Assembly: GCF_004078635.1 (NCBI RefSeq)
Contig: NZ_RZNB01000002.1
Location: forward strand, 496,001 to 560,000
Reading direction: 5' to 3'
DNA: 64,000 nucleotides
Origin: Labedella phragmitis
GTDB taxonomy: Bacteria; Actinomycetota; Actinomycetes; Actinomycetales; Microbacteriaceae
Shown one piece after another: positions 9,473-18,954 of this stretch; positions within the stretch are counted from its first letter, which is position 1, and each line of letters begins with the position of its first letter. The notes beneath the pieces are model-generated. The model had not been told where the DNA came from, searched no databases, and saw only the letters and a list, made by a program, of their open reading frames with translations. Both the position numbers and the translations under genes were made by a program.

Positions 9473-10492
9473 TCATGACTCTCCGAGGAGCCTGGTCAGG
9501 TAGCGGGCGACCGCTCGAACGGCCGCCATATTGCTCGAGTAGTCCATGCGGGTGGGACCGAGGACGCCGAGCCGCGCCGTCTCCCCCGGTGCCGTCGTGT
9601 AGTCGCTCACCACGAGGCTCGTCTCGGACAGCCCGTACGCCGCGTTCTCTCGACCGATGCGTGCCGAGACGCCGAAGGCGTCCGACTGCATCTCGCCGAA
9701 GAGCCGCAACAGGACGACTTGCTGCTCGAGCGCCTCGAGCACGGGGAAGATGCTGCGGAAGTCGTCCTCCGTGCGCGCGAGGTTCGCGGATCCGGCGAGT
9801 ACGAGGCGATCCTGGCGGTAGTGGCCGAGCTGTCCGATGACCGCGTCCGCCACGAAGCGCGCGAGCTGCCGGAGCGGGACGTCGAGCCCGTCCGGCAGCG
9901 ACTCGAGCGCGGCGGCGGCGTCGGCGATCGAGCGCCCGACGGTCGCGTCGCCGATCGCGGTCTTGACACGCTCGACGTCCGACGGGTCGACGGCTGTCAC
10001 CGTCTCGACGATACGCTGCTCCACGCGCCCGGAATCCGTGATGAGGACGGCGAGGAGGCGCGACGGTGCGAGCGTGACGAGCTCGACGTGTCGGACCGAG
10101 GCGTTGGTGAACGACGGGTACTGCACGAGCGCGACCTGATTGGTCAGTTGCGAGAGGAGCCGGACCGTTCGGGAGAGGACGTCGTCGAGGTCGACGGATT
10201 CGCCGAGGAACTGCTCGATCGCGAGGCGTTGTGCGCTCGACAACGGGCGGCGGTCCGCGAGCTGGTCGACGAAGAGCCGGTACCCCTTGTCGGTGGGGAC
10301 CCGCCCGCTCGACGTGTGCGGGGCGACGATGAGCTCCTCCTCCTCGAGGAGAGCCATGTCGTTGCGGATCGTCGCGGCGGAGACGCCGAAGGCGTGCCGC
10401 TCGACGATGGTCTTGGACCCGACGGGCTCACGGGAGGCGACGTAGTCGTGCACGATGGCCTTGAGGACGTCCAGTCCGCGTTCCGAAACCAT
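9473..10492 (-). CDS. hrcA: Heat-inducible transcription repressor HrcA
   Basis: HrcA represses heat-shock genes by binding CIRCE elements and requires GroEL to stay active. The 339-residue product has an N-terminal winged helix (LDVLKAIVHDYVASREPVGS; then ATIRNDMALLEEEELI), the middle GAF-like region, and a C-terminal segment with TRMDYSSNMAAVRAVARYL. The frame extends to a GTG inside the CIRCE element, but the ATG at 10492 is preceded by GGGAGGG at ideal spacing and leaves the operator intact, so I start there. It is first in the operon and thus autoregulated. Confidence 0.96.
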   Translation of the reverse strand: MVSERGLDVLKAIVHDYVASREPVGSKTIVERHAFGVSAATIRNDMALLEEEELIVAPHTSSGRVPTDKGYRLFVDQLADRRPLSSAQRLAIEQFLGESVDLDDVLSRTVRLLSQLTNQVALVQYPSFTNASVRHVELVTLAPSRLLAVLITDSGRVEQRIVETVTAVDPSDVERVKTAIGDATVGRSIADAAAALESLPDGLDVPLRQLARFVADAVIGQLGHYRQDRLVLAGSANLARTEDDFRSIFPVLEALEQQVVLLRLFGEMQSDAFGVSARIGRENAAYGLSETSLVVSDYTTAPGETARLGVLGPTRMDYSSNMAAVRAVARYLTRLLGES

Positions 10493-10512
10493 CAGCGCCC
10501 TCCCATCGCTCG

Positions 10513-10539
10513 TTGGCACTCACCTGCTCTGAGTGCCAA
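10513..10539 (-). promoter_or_regulatory. CIRCE operator (HrcA binding site)
   Basis: Perfect 9-base inverted repeat with a 9-base spacer: TTGGCACTC (10513-10521) and GAGTGCCAA (10531-10539). The consensus is TTAGCACTC-N9-GAGTGCTAA; the third-position change is mirrored in both arms, so symmetry is kept. It lies about 20 bases upstream of the hrcA ATG. A -10-like TATTAT (10539-10544, minus strand) abuts it, so bound HrcA would block transcription of the hrcA-dnaJ operon. Confidence 0.95.
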
Positions 10540-10819
10540 TAATACTCCCTCCGCCGGCCCGGCCGCCTGCCGGGCGCCCGTGTCGGCAGGCCGCGTTAGG
10601 GGCCACCGTCGGGACAAGCGGTAGGCGGCCCGGTAGAGGCCAGCCGCGCGAAGCGGACGAGCGCGACGACGGCGGCTCCAATGGCGACCACGCGTCGTGG
10701 CGATTGCGGCTCGTTCGGCGGGACCGATACCGTGATGCTGTGCCCGGGCGGGTTCGTCCTGAGCGGTCTCGTTCGACGGGGCCGTCGTAACGCACGTCAT
10801 CCGATCGAAAGGAACGGCG
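10540..10819. other. Divergent intergenic region hrcA / DUF4870 gene
   Basis: About 280 bases between the CIRCE element and the DUF4870 gene. The left end holds the hrcA -10-like TATTAT. Immediately before the right-hand gene is GAAAGGA, its ribosome binding site. I see no convincing gene: the open frame on the minus strand here (to about 10800) lacks a ribosome site and has an Arg-rich shadow-like composition. No clear promoter for the plus-strand gene could be assigned. Confidence 0.5.
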
Positions 10820-11566
10820 ATGACCGACCCCTCCTCCCCCCAGTCGGGAGATCAGCAGCCGAACTCCACGAACGGGCAGCCGCCGTACGGCGCTCCCCAG
10901 CCCCCGGTTCCCCCGCAGCCGCCGTACGGAGCTCCCGCCCAGGGTGGTCAGTCGGCGTACGGTGCTCCGGCACCCGGCCAGCCGCCGTACGGTGCTCCGC
11001 AGGGCGGGCAGCCGTACGGTGCCCAGCAGGGGGGCCAGCCGTACGGCGCTCCTCAGGGCGGTCAGCCCTACGGGGCTCCGCAGGGCCGGCAGCCCGGATA
11101 CGGCGCGCCCCAGGCCGGTCAGGGCGGCTACGGCCAGCAGCCCCCGTATGGACAGCAGCCCTACGGCCAGCAGGGTGGCGCAGCACCCCTCTCTCCTGCC
11201 GAGGACAAGCAGTGGGCGATGTGGTCGCACTTCGGCGGCGTCATCGGCTTCCTGCCATCGCTCATCATCTTCCTCGTCTTCAAGGACCGCGGCGGGTTCA
11301 CCCGCCAGGAGTCGAAGGAAGCGCTCAACTGGCAGATCACCTGGATCATCGTCAACATCGCCTTCCAGATCCTCACGGGGATCATCGGAGGAATCGTCGG
11401 CTTCAGCATGGGCTACAGCTACGGCTACGGCGGAATCTCCCTGCTCCTCGGGCTCATCGGCTGGCTGCCCTACCTCGCGAACCTCGTGTTCTCGATCATC
11501 GGCGGAGTCAAGGTCAACGGCGGCTCCGCCTACCGCTACCCGGTCAACTTCCGGTTCATCAAGTAG
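10820..11566 (+). CDS. DUF4870 membrane protein with Tyr/Gln/Pro-rich repeat N-terminus
   Basis: A 248-residue protein in two parts. Residues about 20-125 are low-complexity, with eight YGA[PQ] units of the PYGAPQGGQ kind, then three YGQQ units. Residues about 130-248 form the DUF4870 (Tic20-like) domain: EDKQWAMWSHFGGVIGFLPS, then a Gln/Asn-containing helix QESKEALNWQITWII, and two or three further hydrophobic helices. DUF4870 proteins are small membrane proteins without an agreed function. Start is ATG behind GAAAGGA. The repeat section is encoded by near-identical codons and could vary in copy number. It is monocistronic, ending at a strong hairpin shared with hemW. Confidence 0.85.
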   Translation: MTDPSSPQSGDQQPNSTNGQPPYGAPQPPVPPQPPYGAPAQGGQSAYGAPAPGQPPYGAPQGGQPYGAQQGGQPYGAPQGGQPYGAPQGRQPGYGAPQAGQGGYGQQPPYGQQPYGQQGGAAPLSPAEDKQWAMWSHFGGVIGFLPSLIIFLVFKDRGGFTRQESKEALNWQITWIIVNIAFQILTGIIGGIVGFSMGYSYGYGGISLLLGLIGWLPYLANLVFSIIGGVKVNGGSAYRYPVNFRFIK

Positions 11567-11572
11567 GACGGC

Positions 11573-11605
11573 CGTCGGTCCCGTCGCATGGCGACGGGAC
11601 CGACG
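11573..11605. terminator. Bidirectional hairpin between convergent genes
   Basis: Perfect 15-base stem (11573-11587 with 11591-11605) and a 3-base loop, filling the space between the DUF4870 stop and the hemW stop. No clear U-tract on either side, so it may end transcription weakly or act as a transcript-end stabiliser. Confidence 0.65.
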
Positions 11606-12829
11606 TCACGCCACGAGTCGACGCACGACGGCGTCGGCGAGAAGCCGCCCGCGCAAGCTGAGGACGACCCTCCCGCGCAGGGCGGCTTCTCCGTTCACGA
11701 GGCCGTCGGCGATGAGACCGGCGACGGCCGTCCGCCCGTCGGCCTCGAGCGCGTCTATCGCCAGGCCCTCAGCGATACGCGTCTCGAGCAGGACACGCTC
11801 GACGAGCCGGGTGGAGTCGTCGAGCGTCTCGCGACCGTGGGCCGGCGACGCGTCGTCGGCGATGAGCCCAGCGTAAGCGGCGGGATGCTTGACATTCCAC
11901 CAGCGGACGCCGCCGACGTGGCTGTGCGCTCCCGGCCCGACGCCCCACCAGTCCGAACCCCTCCAATAGGAGAGGTTGTGACGCGACCGGAACTCGGGCG
12001 CCGCCGCCCAATTGCTCACCTCGTACCAGGAATAGCCGGCTCGACCCAGGAGGTCGTCGGCGAGCTCGTACATGTCGGCCTGCAGGTCGTCCGACGGCGC
12101 GGCGAGCTGACCCGAGCGGATGCGGCGGGCGAGCCGGGTCCCCTGCTCGACGATGAGCGCGTAGGCGGAGACGTGGTCTGGCCGCTGGGCGGTCACGGCT
12201 TCGAGCGACCGCCGCCAGTCCTCGATGGTCTCACCCGGCGTCCCGTAGATGAGGTCGAGGCTCACCTGGAGTCCGGCCTCCCGTGCCGCCGCGACGACGA
12301 CGGGGATGCGCTCCGGGTCGTGCGTCCGGTCGAGGGTCGCGAGCACACGCGGGACCGCGGACTGCATCCCGAACGAGACGCGCGTGAATCCCGCCGCCGC
12401 GAGCTCGGCGAGGTACTCCACGTCGACACTGTCCGGATTGGCCTCGGTCGTGATCTCCGCGCCCTCGGCGATGCCGAAACGCGTCCGGACGCCGTCGAGC
12501 ATCCTGACGAGGTCGCCAGCGGGCAGCAGGGTGGGGGTGCCGCCGCCGAAGAAGACCGTCTGCGCCGGTCGGTCGGGAAGACCTGCGCGCTCGAGCACCG
12601 CGGCGGCGAAGTCGATCTCCGCGAGGGCTGTGGAAGCGTAATCGGCTTGCGAAGCGCCGCGCAGCTCTGTCGCGGTGTAGGTGTTGAAGTCGCAGTATCC
12701 GCAGCGGACCGTGCAGAACGGAACATGCAGATAGACGCCGAACGCGCGCTCGCCCGCTCCCCGCGCGACGGACGCGGGGAGGGAGCCGTCTCGTGGGGCC
12801 GGGTCGGCGAGAGGGAGCGGACCGCCCAC
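11606..12829 (-). CDS. hemW: Radical SAM heme chaperone HemW
   Basis: HemW is a radical-SAM protein related to HemN, now regarded as a heme chaperone rather than a coproporphyrinogen oxidase. The iron-sulfur motif CxxxCxxC appears as CTVRCGYCD (about residues 33-41), and the following FNTY distinguishes HemW from HemN. GGGTPTLLP, EANPDSVD and SFGMQS are further family motifs, and the HemN C-terminal domain is present. The GTG at 12829 follows GGAG at 8 bases and lies five bases after the upstream gene's stop; the product is 407 residues, normal for HemW. It follows lepA and the DUF1990 gene in one direction. Confidence 0.93.
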   Translation of the reverse strand: MGGPLPLADPAPRDGSLPASVARGAGERAFGVYLHVPFCTVRCGYCDFNTYTATELRGASQADYASTALAEIDFAAAVLERAGLPDRPAQTVFFGGGTPTLLPAGDLVRMLDGVRTRFGIAEGAEITTEANPDSVDVEYLAELAAAGFTRVSFGMQSAVPRVLATLDRTHDPERIPVVVAAAREAGLQVSLDLIYGTPGETIEDWRRSLEAVTAQRPDHVSAYALIVEQGTRLARRIRSGQLAAPSDDLQADMYELADDLLGRAGYSWYEVSNWAAAPEFRSRHNLSYWRGSDWWGVGPGAHSHVGGVRWWNVKHPAAYAGLIADDASPAHGRETLDDSTRLVERVLLETRIAEGLAIDALEADGRTAVAGLIADGLVNGEAALRGRVVLSLRGRLLADAVVRRLVA

Positions 12830-12834
12830 GCGTA

Positions 12835-13503
12835 CTACTCCGAGACCTGACCGCGAGAGCGGGCGGCCCACAACGGCGAGAGCGTGCGCGAGAACCGCGT
12901 GGACAGCGCCGTCCAGCGCCGCTTCGCCAGCCAGCGCATGATGCGGTAGTGGAAGGCGCGCGGCCGGAACACCGAACGCTGCCGGAAGTGCACGCTGTCG
13001 TCGTCGGCGAGCTCGACGATGTACGCATCCTCGCCGCTCACGACGCACCCACCGAGGGTGCCGAACGTCACGCTCACGCGGCGCTCGTCCTCGACGACGG
13101 AGACGACACGCACGCGGCTCGTGACGCGGTAGACGCCGACGCGGCCGCTCAGCCGCGCCGAGGCGCCCGAGGAGACGTACGGGATGCCGTCGGCGGTGAA
13201 CCGCTCCTCGGCCGAGAGCGTCGCGGGAGCGATGGGCGTGCCGTCGTCCGCGAAGCGCACGCCCGTGTACGCGCCCGGCTCGCCGTGCGAGAGTACCTGG
13301 ACGGCGATGCCGGAGCCTCGGTAGAGATCCCACGACATGATCGCGTCGACCGCTTGCGTGAACCGCTCGACACCGCTGCCCAACCGGACCTCGACCTCCG
13401 CGGAGCGGAAACCGCGGGGCGGGTACTGCATCATGTCGGGCGCCGCCGTCGCCCCGACGGAGCCGTAGTCGACGTGTACGTCCTCGAAGGTCTCCCGGCG
13501 CAT
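12835..13503 (-). CDS. DUF1990 family protein
   Basis: A 222-residue protein matching the DUF1990 (YndB-like, SRPBCC-type) family, whose function is unknown. Recognisable pieces are RGFRSAEVEVRLGSG and IMSWDLYRGSGIAVQ near the N-terminus, and VSVTFGTLGGCVVSGEDAYI plus FRPRAFHYRIMRWLAKRRW in the second half. No signal peptide or membrane helix. It lies four bases after lepA and five bases before hemW, so it is co-transcribed with both. No function should be assigned from this context. Confidence 0.8.
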   Translation of the reverse strand: MRRETFEDVHVDYGSVGATAAPDMMQYPPRGFRSAEVEVRLGSGVERFTQAVDAIMSWDLYRGSGIAVQVLSHGEPGAYTGVRFADDGTPIAPATLSAEERFTADGIPYVSSGASARLSGRVGVYRVTSRVRVVSVVEDERRVSVTFGTLGGCVVSGEDAYIVELADDDSVHFRQRSVFRPRAFHYRIMRWLAKRRWTALSTRFSRTLSPLWAARSRGQVSE

Positions 13504-13507
13504 GGCT

Positions 13508-15361
13508 CTACTTCTTGTCCTTCTTCGTCTCGGTGTCTCCGGAGAGCGCCGCGATGAAGGCCTCCTGCGGCACCTCGACCTTTCCGACCATCTTCATGCG
13601 CTTCTTGCCCTCCTTCTGCTTCTCGAGCAGCTTGCGCTTGCGGGTGATGTCACCGCCGTAGCACTTCGCGAGGACGTCCTTGCGCATCGCACGGATGGAC
13701 TCGCGCGCGATGATGCGGGCGCCGATCGCGGCCTGGATGGGAACCTCGAACTGCTGACGCGGGATCAGGTTCTTGAGCCGCTCCGTCATGAGCACACCGT
13801 ACGCGTACGCCTTGTCGCGGTGGACGATGGCACTGAAAGCGTCGACCTGTTCGCCCTGCAGGAGGATGTCGACCTTCACGAGATCGGCCTCCTGCTCGCC
13901 GGCCGGCTCGTAGTCGAGGGACGCGTAGCCCTGTGTGCGGCTCTTGAGGTGGTCGAAGAAGTCGAACACGATCTCGCCGAGCGGCATCGTGTAGCGCAAC
14001 TCCACGCGATCCTCACCGAGGTACTCCATGCCGAGCAGGGTGCCGCGCCGGGACTGGCACAGCTCCATGATCGTGCCCACGTAGTCCTTCGGCGCGAGGA
14101 CCCCGACCTTCACGACGGGTTCGGAGACCGCCTGGATCTTGCCGCCGGGGAACTCGCTCGGGTTCGTGACGGTGACGGTCTTCTTGTCCTCCGTCGTGAC
14201 CTCGTACGTCACAGACGGCGCCGTCGCGATGAGGTCGAGGCCGAACTCGCGCTCGAGCCGTTCGGTGATGATCTCGAGGTGGAGGAGACCGAGGAAGCCG
14301 CAGCGGAAACCGAAACCGAGGGCCACGGAGGTCTCGGGCTCGTAGTTGAGTGCGGCGTCCGAGAGCTTGAGCTTGTCGAGGGCCTCGCGGAGGTCGGGGT
14401 AGTCGGCACCATCGATCGGGTAGAGCCCCGAGAAGACCATGGGCTTGGGATCGGTGTAGCCGGGGAGGGCTTCCGTGGCCGGTTTCGACGCGGTCGTGAC
14501 GGTGTCGCCGACCTTCGACTGGCGAACGTCCTTCACACCCGTGATGAGGTAGCCGACCTCGCCGACGCCGAGGCCCTTGGTCGGGATCGGCTCGGGAGAC
14601 GAGACGCCGATCTCGAGCAGTTCGTGCACGGCCCGTGTGGACATCATCTGGATCCGCTCACGCGGACTGAGGGATCCGTCGATCATCCGGACGTACGTGA
14701 CGACGCCACGGTACGTGTCGTAGACCGAGTCGAAGATCATGGCGCGCGCCGGCGCGTTCGCGTCCCCTTGTGGGTTCGGAATCCGATCGACGACGCGGTC
14801 GAGGAGTTCCTCGACCCCCATGCCCGTCTTGCCGGAGACGCGGAGGACGTCGTCGGGGGACCCGCCGATGAGCCCGGCGAGCTCGGCGGCGTACTTGTCC
14901 GGGTCCGCGGCCGGGAGGTCGATCTTGTTGAGGACGGGGATGATCTCGAGGTCGTTCTCGAGCGCGAGGTAGAGGTTCGCGAGCGTCTGCGCCTCGATCC
15001 CCTGAGCGGCGTCGACGAGGAGGATGGCTCCCTCGCACGCCGCGAGGGACCGCGAGACCTCGTACGTGAAGTCGACGTGACCGGGCGTGTCGATCATGTT
15101 GAGTGCGAAGGTCTGACCGTCCTTCGACCACGGCATGCGCACGGCCTGGCTCTTGATCGTGATGCCGCGCTCGCGCTCGATGTCCATGCGGTCGAGGTAC
15201 TGGGCGCGCATGTCGCGATCGGCGACGACTCCCGTGATCTGGAGCATCCGGTCGGCGAGCGTCGACTTGCCGTGGTCGATGTGCGCGATGATGCAGAAGT
15301 TGCGGATCGACGCCGGTGGTGTGGAGGCGGGCTGGAGTGCCGTAGTCGCTCGGGGGCTCAC
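13508..15361 (-). CDS. lepA: Elongation factor 4 (LepA)
   Basis: A 617-residue translational GTPase that acts on the ribosome in stress and initiation. G1 is [14 protein letters not shown] (about residues 24-37), G3 is DTPGHVDF, and G4 is NKID. Domains resembling EF-G II, III and V follow, and the LepA-specific C-terminal domain includes [20 protein letters not shown]. The gene begins with GTG at 15361 behind GAGG. It leads the lepA-DUF1990-hemW run. Confidence 0.97.
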   Translation of the reverse strand: MSPRATTALQPASTPPASIRNFCIIAHIDHGKSTLADRMLQITGVVADRDMRAQYLDRMDIERERGITIKSQAVRMPWSKDGQTFALNMIDTPGHVDFTYEVSRSLAACEGAILLVDAAQGIEAQTLANLYLALENDLEIIPVLNKIDLPAADPDKYAAELAGLIGGSPDDVLRVSGKTGMGVEELLDRVVDRIPNPQGDANAPARAMIFDSVYDTYRGVVTYVRMIDGSLSPRERIQMMSTRAVHELLEIGVSSPEPIPTKGLGVGEVGYLITGVKDVRQSKVGDTVTTASKPATEALPGYTDPKPMVFSGLYPIDGADYPDLREALDKLKLSDAALNYEPETSVALGFGFRCGFLGLLHLEIITERLEREFGLDLIATAPSVTYEVTTEDKKTVTVTNPSEFPGGKIQAVSEPVVKVGVLAPKDYVGTIMELCQSRRGTLLGMEYLGEDRVELRYTMPLGEIVFDFFDHLKSRTQGYASLDYEPAGEQEADLVKVDILLQGEQVDAFSAIVHRDKAYAYGVLMTERLKNLIPRQQFEVPIQAAIGARIIARESIRAMRKDVLAKCYGGDITRKRKLLEKQKEGKKRMKMVGKVEVPQEAFIAALSGDTETKKDKK

Positions 15362-15452
15362 GCGGTCCTCACGTCAGGGGTGGTTCGGTGGACATCACAT
15401 TGTCCCACGGTGCCGGTCGCCTCGCGCACGGTCCGCGCGTCGACCGAGCGGA

Positions 15453-16442
15453 TCAGCGTGCCGGGCGCACGATCGCGTCGATCGCCCCGGCGAGTTCGGG
15501 GTGACGGAACTCGTAGCCGAGCTGCGTCAGTCGTTCCGGGACGACCCACCGGCTCTTGAGGAGCAGCTCGGATTCCGTCCGCATGCCGAGCGCACCGAGC
15601 TCGATCATCCACCGTCGGAGTGGCACGCCGACAGGCATCCCGACGGCGCGGCGGACGGTCGCCATGAGCGTCGCATTGTCGACCGGCTTCGGGGCGCTCA
15701 CGTTGACGGCGCCCTCGACGGCCGGATCGTCGATGGCCCGTCGCACGATCGCGAGCACGTCGTCGAGGTGGACCCAGCTGAACATCTGGCGCCCGTGCGT
15801 CGGACGGTACTCGTGGAACGCGCCGGCGGCCCGCTTCTCGCGAGGAGCCCACCAGCGGCCGTCGTACTGACGTCCGCCGAATCCGACGCGCGAGAGGCCG
15901 AGGAGGGGTGCGAGCGCCGAACCATGACCGAGCACGATCGCCATCCGCAGGGCCACACGGCGGGTGCCGCGCAGATCGGGCGAGAAGAACGCCGCCTCCC
16001 ACGCGGTCGCGACGCCGACGGAGAAGCCCTCACCGATCTCTCCCGTCGACTCCGTCATCGGTCGGTCCGTAGCGTGGCGGTAGATCGTCGCGGTGCTCGC
16101 GTTGATCCAGACGGGCGGGGGCGTCGTCGCGCGGGAGATGGAGCGCGCGAGCGCCGACGTCGTCGCCGTCCGCGATATGAGGATCTCGCGCCGGTTGCGG
16201 GCGGTGTAGCGGCAGCTGACGTTCTTGCCCGCGAGATTGATCACGACCGCTGCGCCGTCGACCGCGGCGTCGAGCGCGGCAGTGTCGCCCCACGAGACGT
16301 GGGACGGGTTCGAGACGGACCGGCCGATCGTCACGACGTCGAATCCCTGGGACTCGAGGTCCGCGCGCAACGCGGTGCCGACGAAACCGCCGGCACCGGC
16401 GACGACGGCGCGCGGCGCCCCCTCCCCCGCCACGGGACTCAC
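15453..16442 (-). CDS. TIGR01777-family NAD-dependent epimerase (SDR39U1-like)
   Basis: A 329-residue extended short-chain dehydrogenase of the TIGR01777 group. The nucleotide motif is VAGAGGFVGTAL (about residues 12-23). Family landmarks include VINLAGKNVSCRYT, WINASTATIYRH (the substituted active site), FSWVHLDDVLAIVRRAI and the C-terminal DUF1731 part with LLKSRWVVPERLTQLGYEF. Substrate is unknown for the family. GTG at 16442 overlaps the stop of the upstream amidohydrolase (GTGA); a GTG three codons later is an alternative. Confidence 0.88.
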   Translation of the reverse strand: MSPVAGEGAPRAVVAGAGGFVGTALRADLESQGFDVVTIGRSVSNPSHVSWGDTAALDAAVDGAAVVINLAGKNVSCRYTARNRREILISRTATTSALARSISRATTPPPVWINASTATIYRHATDRPMTESTGEIGEGFSVGVATAWEAAFFSPDLRGTRRVALRMAIVLGHGSALAPLLGLSRVGFGGRQYDGRWWAPREKRAAGAFHEYRPTHGRQMFSWVHLDDVLAIVRRAIDDPAVEGAVNVSAPKPVDNATLMATVRRAVGMPVGVPLRRWMIELGALGMRTESELLLKSRWVVPERLTQLGYEFRHPELAGAIDAIVRPAR

Positions 16443-17662
16443 CGGCCCGAGGGGAAGAAGCGATCGGCGACGACGGGCGCGCCGTCGACGACCTCGAACT
16501 GGAGCCGACCGCCGATGTAGACGCGCTCGGCGACGCTTGTGATGTCGAGCGGATCGCCCGACCAGATCACGACATCGGCATCGAGCCCAGGGGCGAGGGA
16601 ACCCACCCGGTCGTCGAGGCCGAGGAAGCTCGCCGGATTGACCGTGAGGGCCTCGAGCGCGACAGCGGGGTCGAGACCCTCCTTCACGGCGAAGGACGCC
16701 TGATGCACGAGGAAGTTGACGGGGACGACCGGGTGATCGGTCGTGATCGCGACCCGGACGCCCGCTCGCGCGAGGATCGCGAGATTCCCGATCGCGCGGT
16801 CCTTGAGTTCGACCTTGGATCGAGACGTGAGCATGGGACCGAAGATGACCGGGACGTCCCGCTCGGCGAGCACGTCGGCGATCTTGTGCGCCTCCGTCCC
16901 GTGGTTGATCACGAGGCGGTAGCCGAATTCGTCCTGGAGCCGGAGCGCCGTCGCGATGTCGTCGTGACGGTGGACGTGCTGATCCCACACGAGCTCGCCG
17001 TCGAGGACGCGCACGAGCGTGTCCTTCGCGAGGTCGCGCGAGAACGGCTTCCCGTCGCGAGCCGCGGCCGCTCGCGCCTCGGCGTAGTCCTGAGCATCGA
17101 TGAAGGCCTGACGGATGACCGCGGCGACACCGAGCCGCGTGCTCGGCGTCTTGCCCTTCTCGCCGTACACGCGCTTGGGGTTCTCGCCGAGCGCCGACTT
17201 CACGCTCACGGCGCCCGAGACGAGCTGCTCGTCGATCGTGCGCCCTCCCCACGACTTGATCGCGACCGTCTGGCCGCCGATCGGGTTGCCGGAACCGGGC
17301 TTCACGACGACCGTCGTCACGCCGCCCGAGAGCGCGTCCACGAAGCCGACGTCCTCGATGTTGACGGCGTCGATCGCCCGCACGAAGGACGTGTCCGGAT
17401 CCGTCATCTCGTTGGTGTCGTCGCCGGCCTTCCCATTGGCCTCCTCGTGGATGCCGACGTGTCCGTGCGACTCGACGAAGCCCGGGACGACGACCTTGCC
17501 GCTCGCGTCGACCACATCCCAGCCCTCGGGGACGGCGAGCGACTCGCCGACGGCGCTGATGAGACCGTCCTCGACGAGCACGACACCGTTCTCGAGGGGA
17601 GCGGAGGACACGGGCAGGACACGACCGCCGACGATGGCGAACGGGGGATGTGGGATCGACAT
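16439..17662 (-). CDS. Amidohydrolase, imidazolonepropionase-like
   Basis: A 407-residue metal-dependent amidohydrolase. The metal-binding HxH appears in VPGFVESHGHVGIHEE (about residues 57-72). Further metal or substrate ligands are likely H in VWDQHVHRHDD, H in LVINHGTEAHK and the terminal D in ITTDHPVVPVNFL. A C-terminal beta-sandwich closes the fold (GLDADVVIWSGDPLD). The branch is typified by proteins annotated as imidazolonepropionase-related, but no histidine-degradation genes are nearby, so the substrate is open. ATG at 17662; the end overlaps the epimerase gene. Confidence 0.85.
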   Translation of the reverse strand: MSIPHPPFAIVGGRVLPVSSAPLENGVVLVEDGLISAVGESLAVPEGWDVVDASGKVVVPGFVESHGHVGIHEEANGKAGDDTNEMTDPDTSFVRAIDAVNIEDVGFVDALSGGVTTVVVKPGSGNPIGGQTVAIKSWGGRTIDEQLVSGAVSVKSALGENPKRVYGEKGKTPSTRLGVAAVIRQAFIDAQDYAEARAAAARDGKPFSRDLAKDTLVRVLDGELVWDQHVHRHDDIATALRLQDEFGYRLVINHGTEAHKIADVLAERDVPVIFGPMLTSRSKVELKDRAIGNLAILARAGVRVAITTDHPVVPVNFLVHQASFAVKEGLDPAVALEALTVNPASFLGLDDRVGSLAPGLDADVVIWSGDPLDITSVAERVYIGGRLQFEVVDGAPVVADRFFPSGR

Positions 17663-17700
17663 GGAACGAGCGTATCCCCGTCCGCTCCCCGTCGGCGGTC

Positions 17701-18879
17701 TCAGCTCGCCGACGGAACGTCGCCCACCCGGGCAGCGGAACCCGGAGCGGGAAGTCGACGCAGGCCGTCGAGCAGTCGTGCGCGATCGGCCGCGAGGCAC
17801 ACGCGGACCCAGCCCTCCCCCGACCGGCCGAATGCGCTGCCCGGCGCGACGGCGACACGCTCCTCGAGAAGGAACCTCTCCGTCCACGAGGCGACGTCCC
17901 CGCGCGACGCGTGCGACATGTCGATCCACAGGTAGAAGGCGCCGTCGGGTTGGAGGTACGCGATGCCGCGCTCGTCGAGGAGCGCTGCCGCCGCAGCGGC
18001 GTTCTCGGCGTAGTGCGCGAGCGCGACGTCCACGGGTTCGCGTGGTCCCGTCAGGGCTGCGACGGCGGCGCGCTGATCGGGCGTCGGCACACAACTGATC
18101 ATCGCCTCCTGGACGGTCCGCATGACGCCGGCGAATCCCGGAGGGGTGACGAGGTAGCCGACGCGCACTCCCGTCATGGCATAGGTCTTCGAGAGGGAGA
18201 ACACGCTGAATACGCGGCCGTCCGGGTCGAGCGTCGCCGGGCTCACGTGCTCACCGCGGAACGTGAAGTACTCGTACACCTCGTCGGACAGCACCCAGAG
18301 GTCGTGGCGTGCGGCGAGACCGACGAGCCCCTCGAGCACCTCGGTCGAGAACACGCGCCCCAGCGGATTCGACGGCGAGTTGATGAGGAGCACCCGGGTC
18401 TGCGGTGTGATGAGCGACTCGAGCTGCGCGAGGTCGGGGATGAAGCCGTCCTCGGGTGCCAGACGGTACGGAACGGGCACGGCCTGGAGCATGCGGGCGT
18501 TCATCCCGAACGTCGTGTAGCCCGGGTCGGGCACGAGGATCTCGTCGCCCGCATCGAGGAGAAGTCCCATCGCCTGGAAGAGCGCCTGCGTCGCACCGAT
18601 CGTGACCCAGACCTGCTCGACCTCGGCGGTGATGCCGTTGTCGCGCGCGAGCTTGTCGACGATCGCGCGACGGAGGTCGGGGATGCCGCCGTTGGCGGTG
18701 TACCGCGTCTCGCCCGCCCTCCATGCGGAGACCGCGGCGTCGGTGATGTGCGAGGCGACCGGCTGATCCGGCTCACCGACCGCGAGGATGTTCACGTCGT
18801 CGAGGGTCAGGGCGATCTCGAACAAGCGACGGATGCCGGACTCGGGGACGGACGACATGTGGGCGGCGAGCTGAGGCAT
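17701..18879 (-). CDS. PLP-dependent aminotransferase, class I/II
   Basis: A 392-residue fold-type I aminotransferase. The PLP lysine is in SLSKTYAMTGVRVGY (about residues 238-252), with the preceding NSPSNPLGRVFS and LSDEVYEYFTF supplying the cofactor-contacting N and Y, and RVCLAADRARLLDGL holding the carboxylate-binding R. The subgroup resembles aspartate/aromatic-type enzymes; specificity cannot be read. ATG at 18879 is used; an internal ATG at codon 8 is possible. A -10-like TATTAG lies upstream on the minus strand, and the gene is divergent from the hydrolase gene. Confidence 0.9.
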   Translation of the reverse strand: MPQLAAHMSSVPESGIRRLFEIALTLDDVNILAVGEPDQPVASHITDAAVSAWRAGETRYTANGGIPDLRRAIVDKLARDNGITAEVEQVWVTIGATQALFQAMGLLLDAGDEILVPDPGYTTFGMNARMLQAVPVPYRLAPEDGFIPDLAQLESLITPQTRVLLINSPSNPLGRVFSTEVLEGLVGLAARHDLWVLSDEVYEYFTFRGEHVSPATLDPDGRVFSVFSLSKTYAMTGVRVGYLVTPPGFAGVMRTVQEAMISCVPTPDQRAAVAALTGPREPVDVALAHYAENAAAAAALLDERGIAYLQPDGAFYLWIDMSHASRGDVASWTERFLLEERVAVAPGSAFGRSGEGWVRVCLAADRARLLDGLRRLPAPGSAARVGDVPSAS

Positions 18880-18954
18880 GAGCCAACGCTAATACTCCCG
18901 GCGGGCACGGATTGCACGGTCGGGAGGGCGTCGTCGTCCGCCTAGCATGACGGT

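Noticed and set aside
10492-10800. Minus-strand frame of 102 codons upstream of hrcA
   Set aside because: Overlaps the CIRCE promoter, lacks a ribosome site and shows Arg/Ala-rich shadow composition.
10920-11170. Regular short repeats that resemble a CRISPR or satellite array
   Set aside because: They are codon-level repeats within the DUF4870 gene encoding YGAPQGGQ units; no spacers and in frame.
13502-15559. 685-codon plus-strand frame over lepA
   Set aside because: Antisense shadow of lepA, with a composition of complementary codons.
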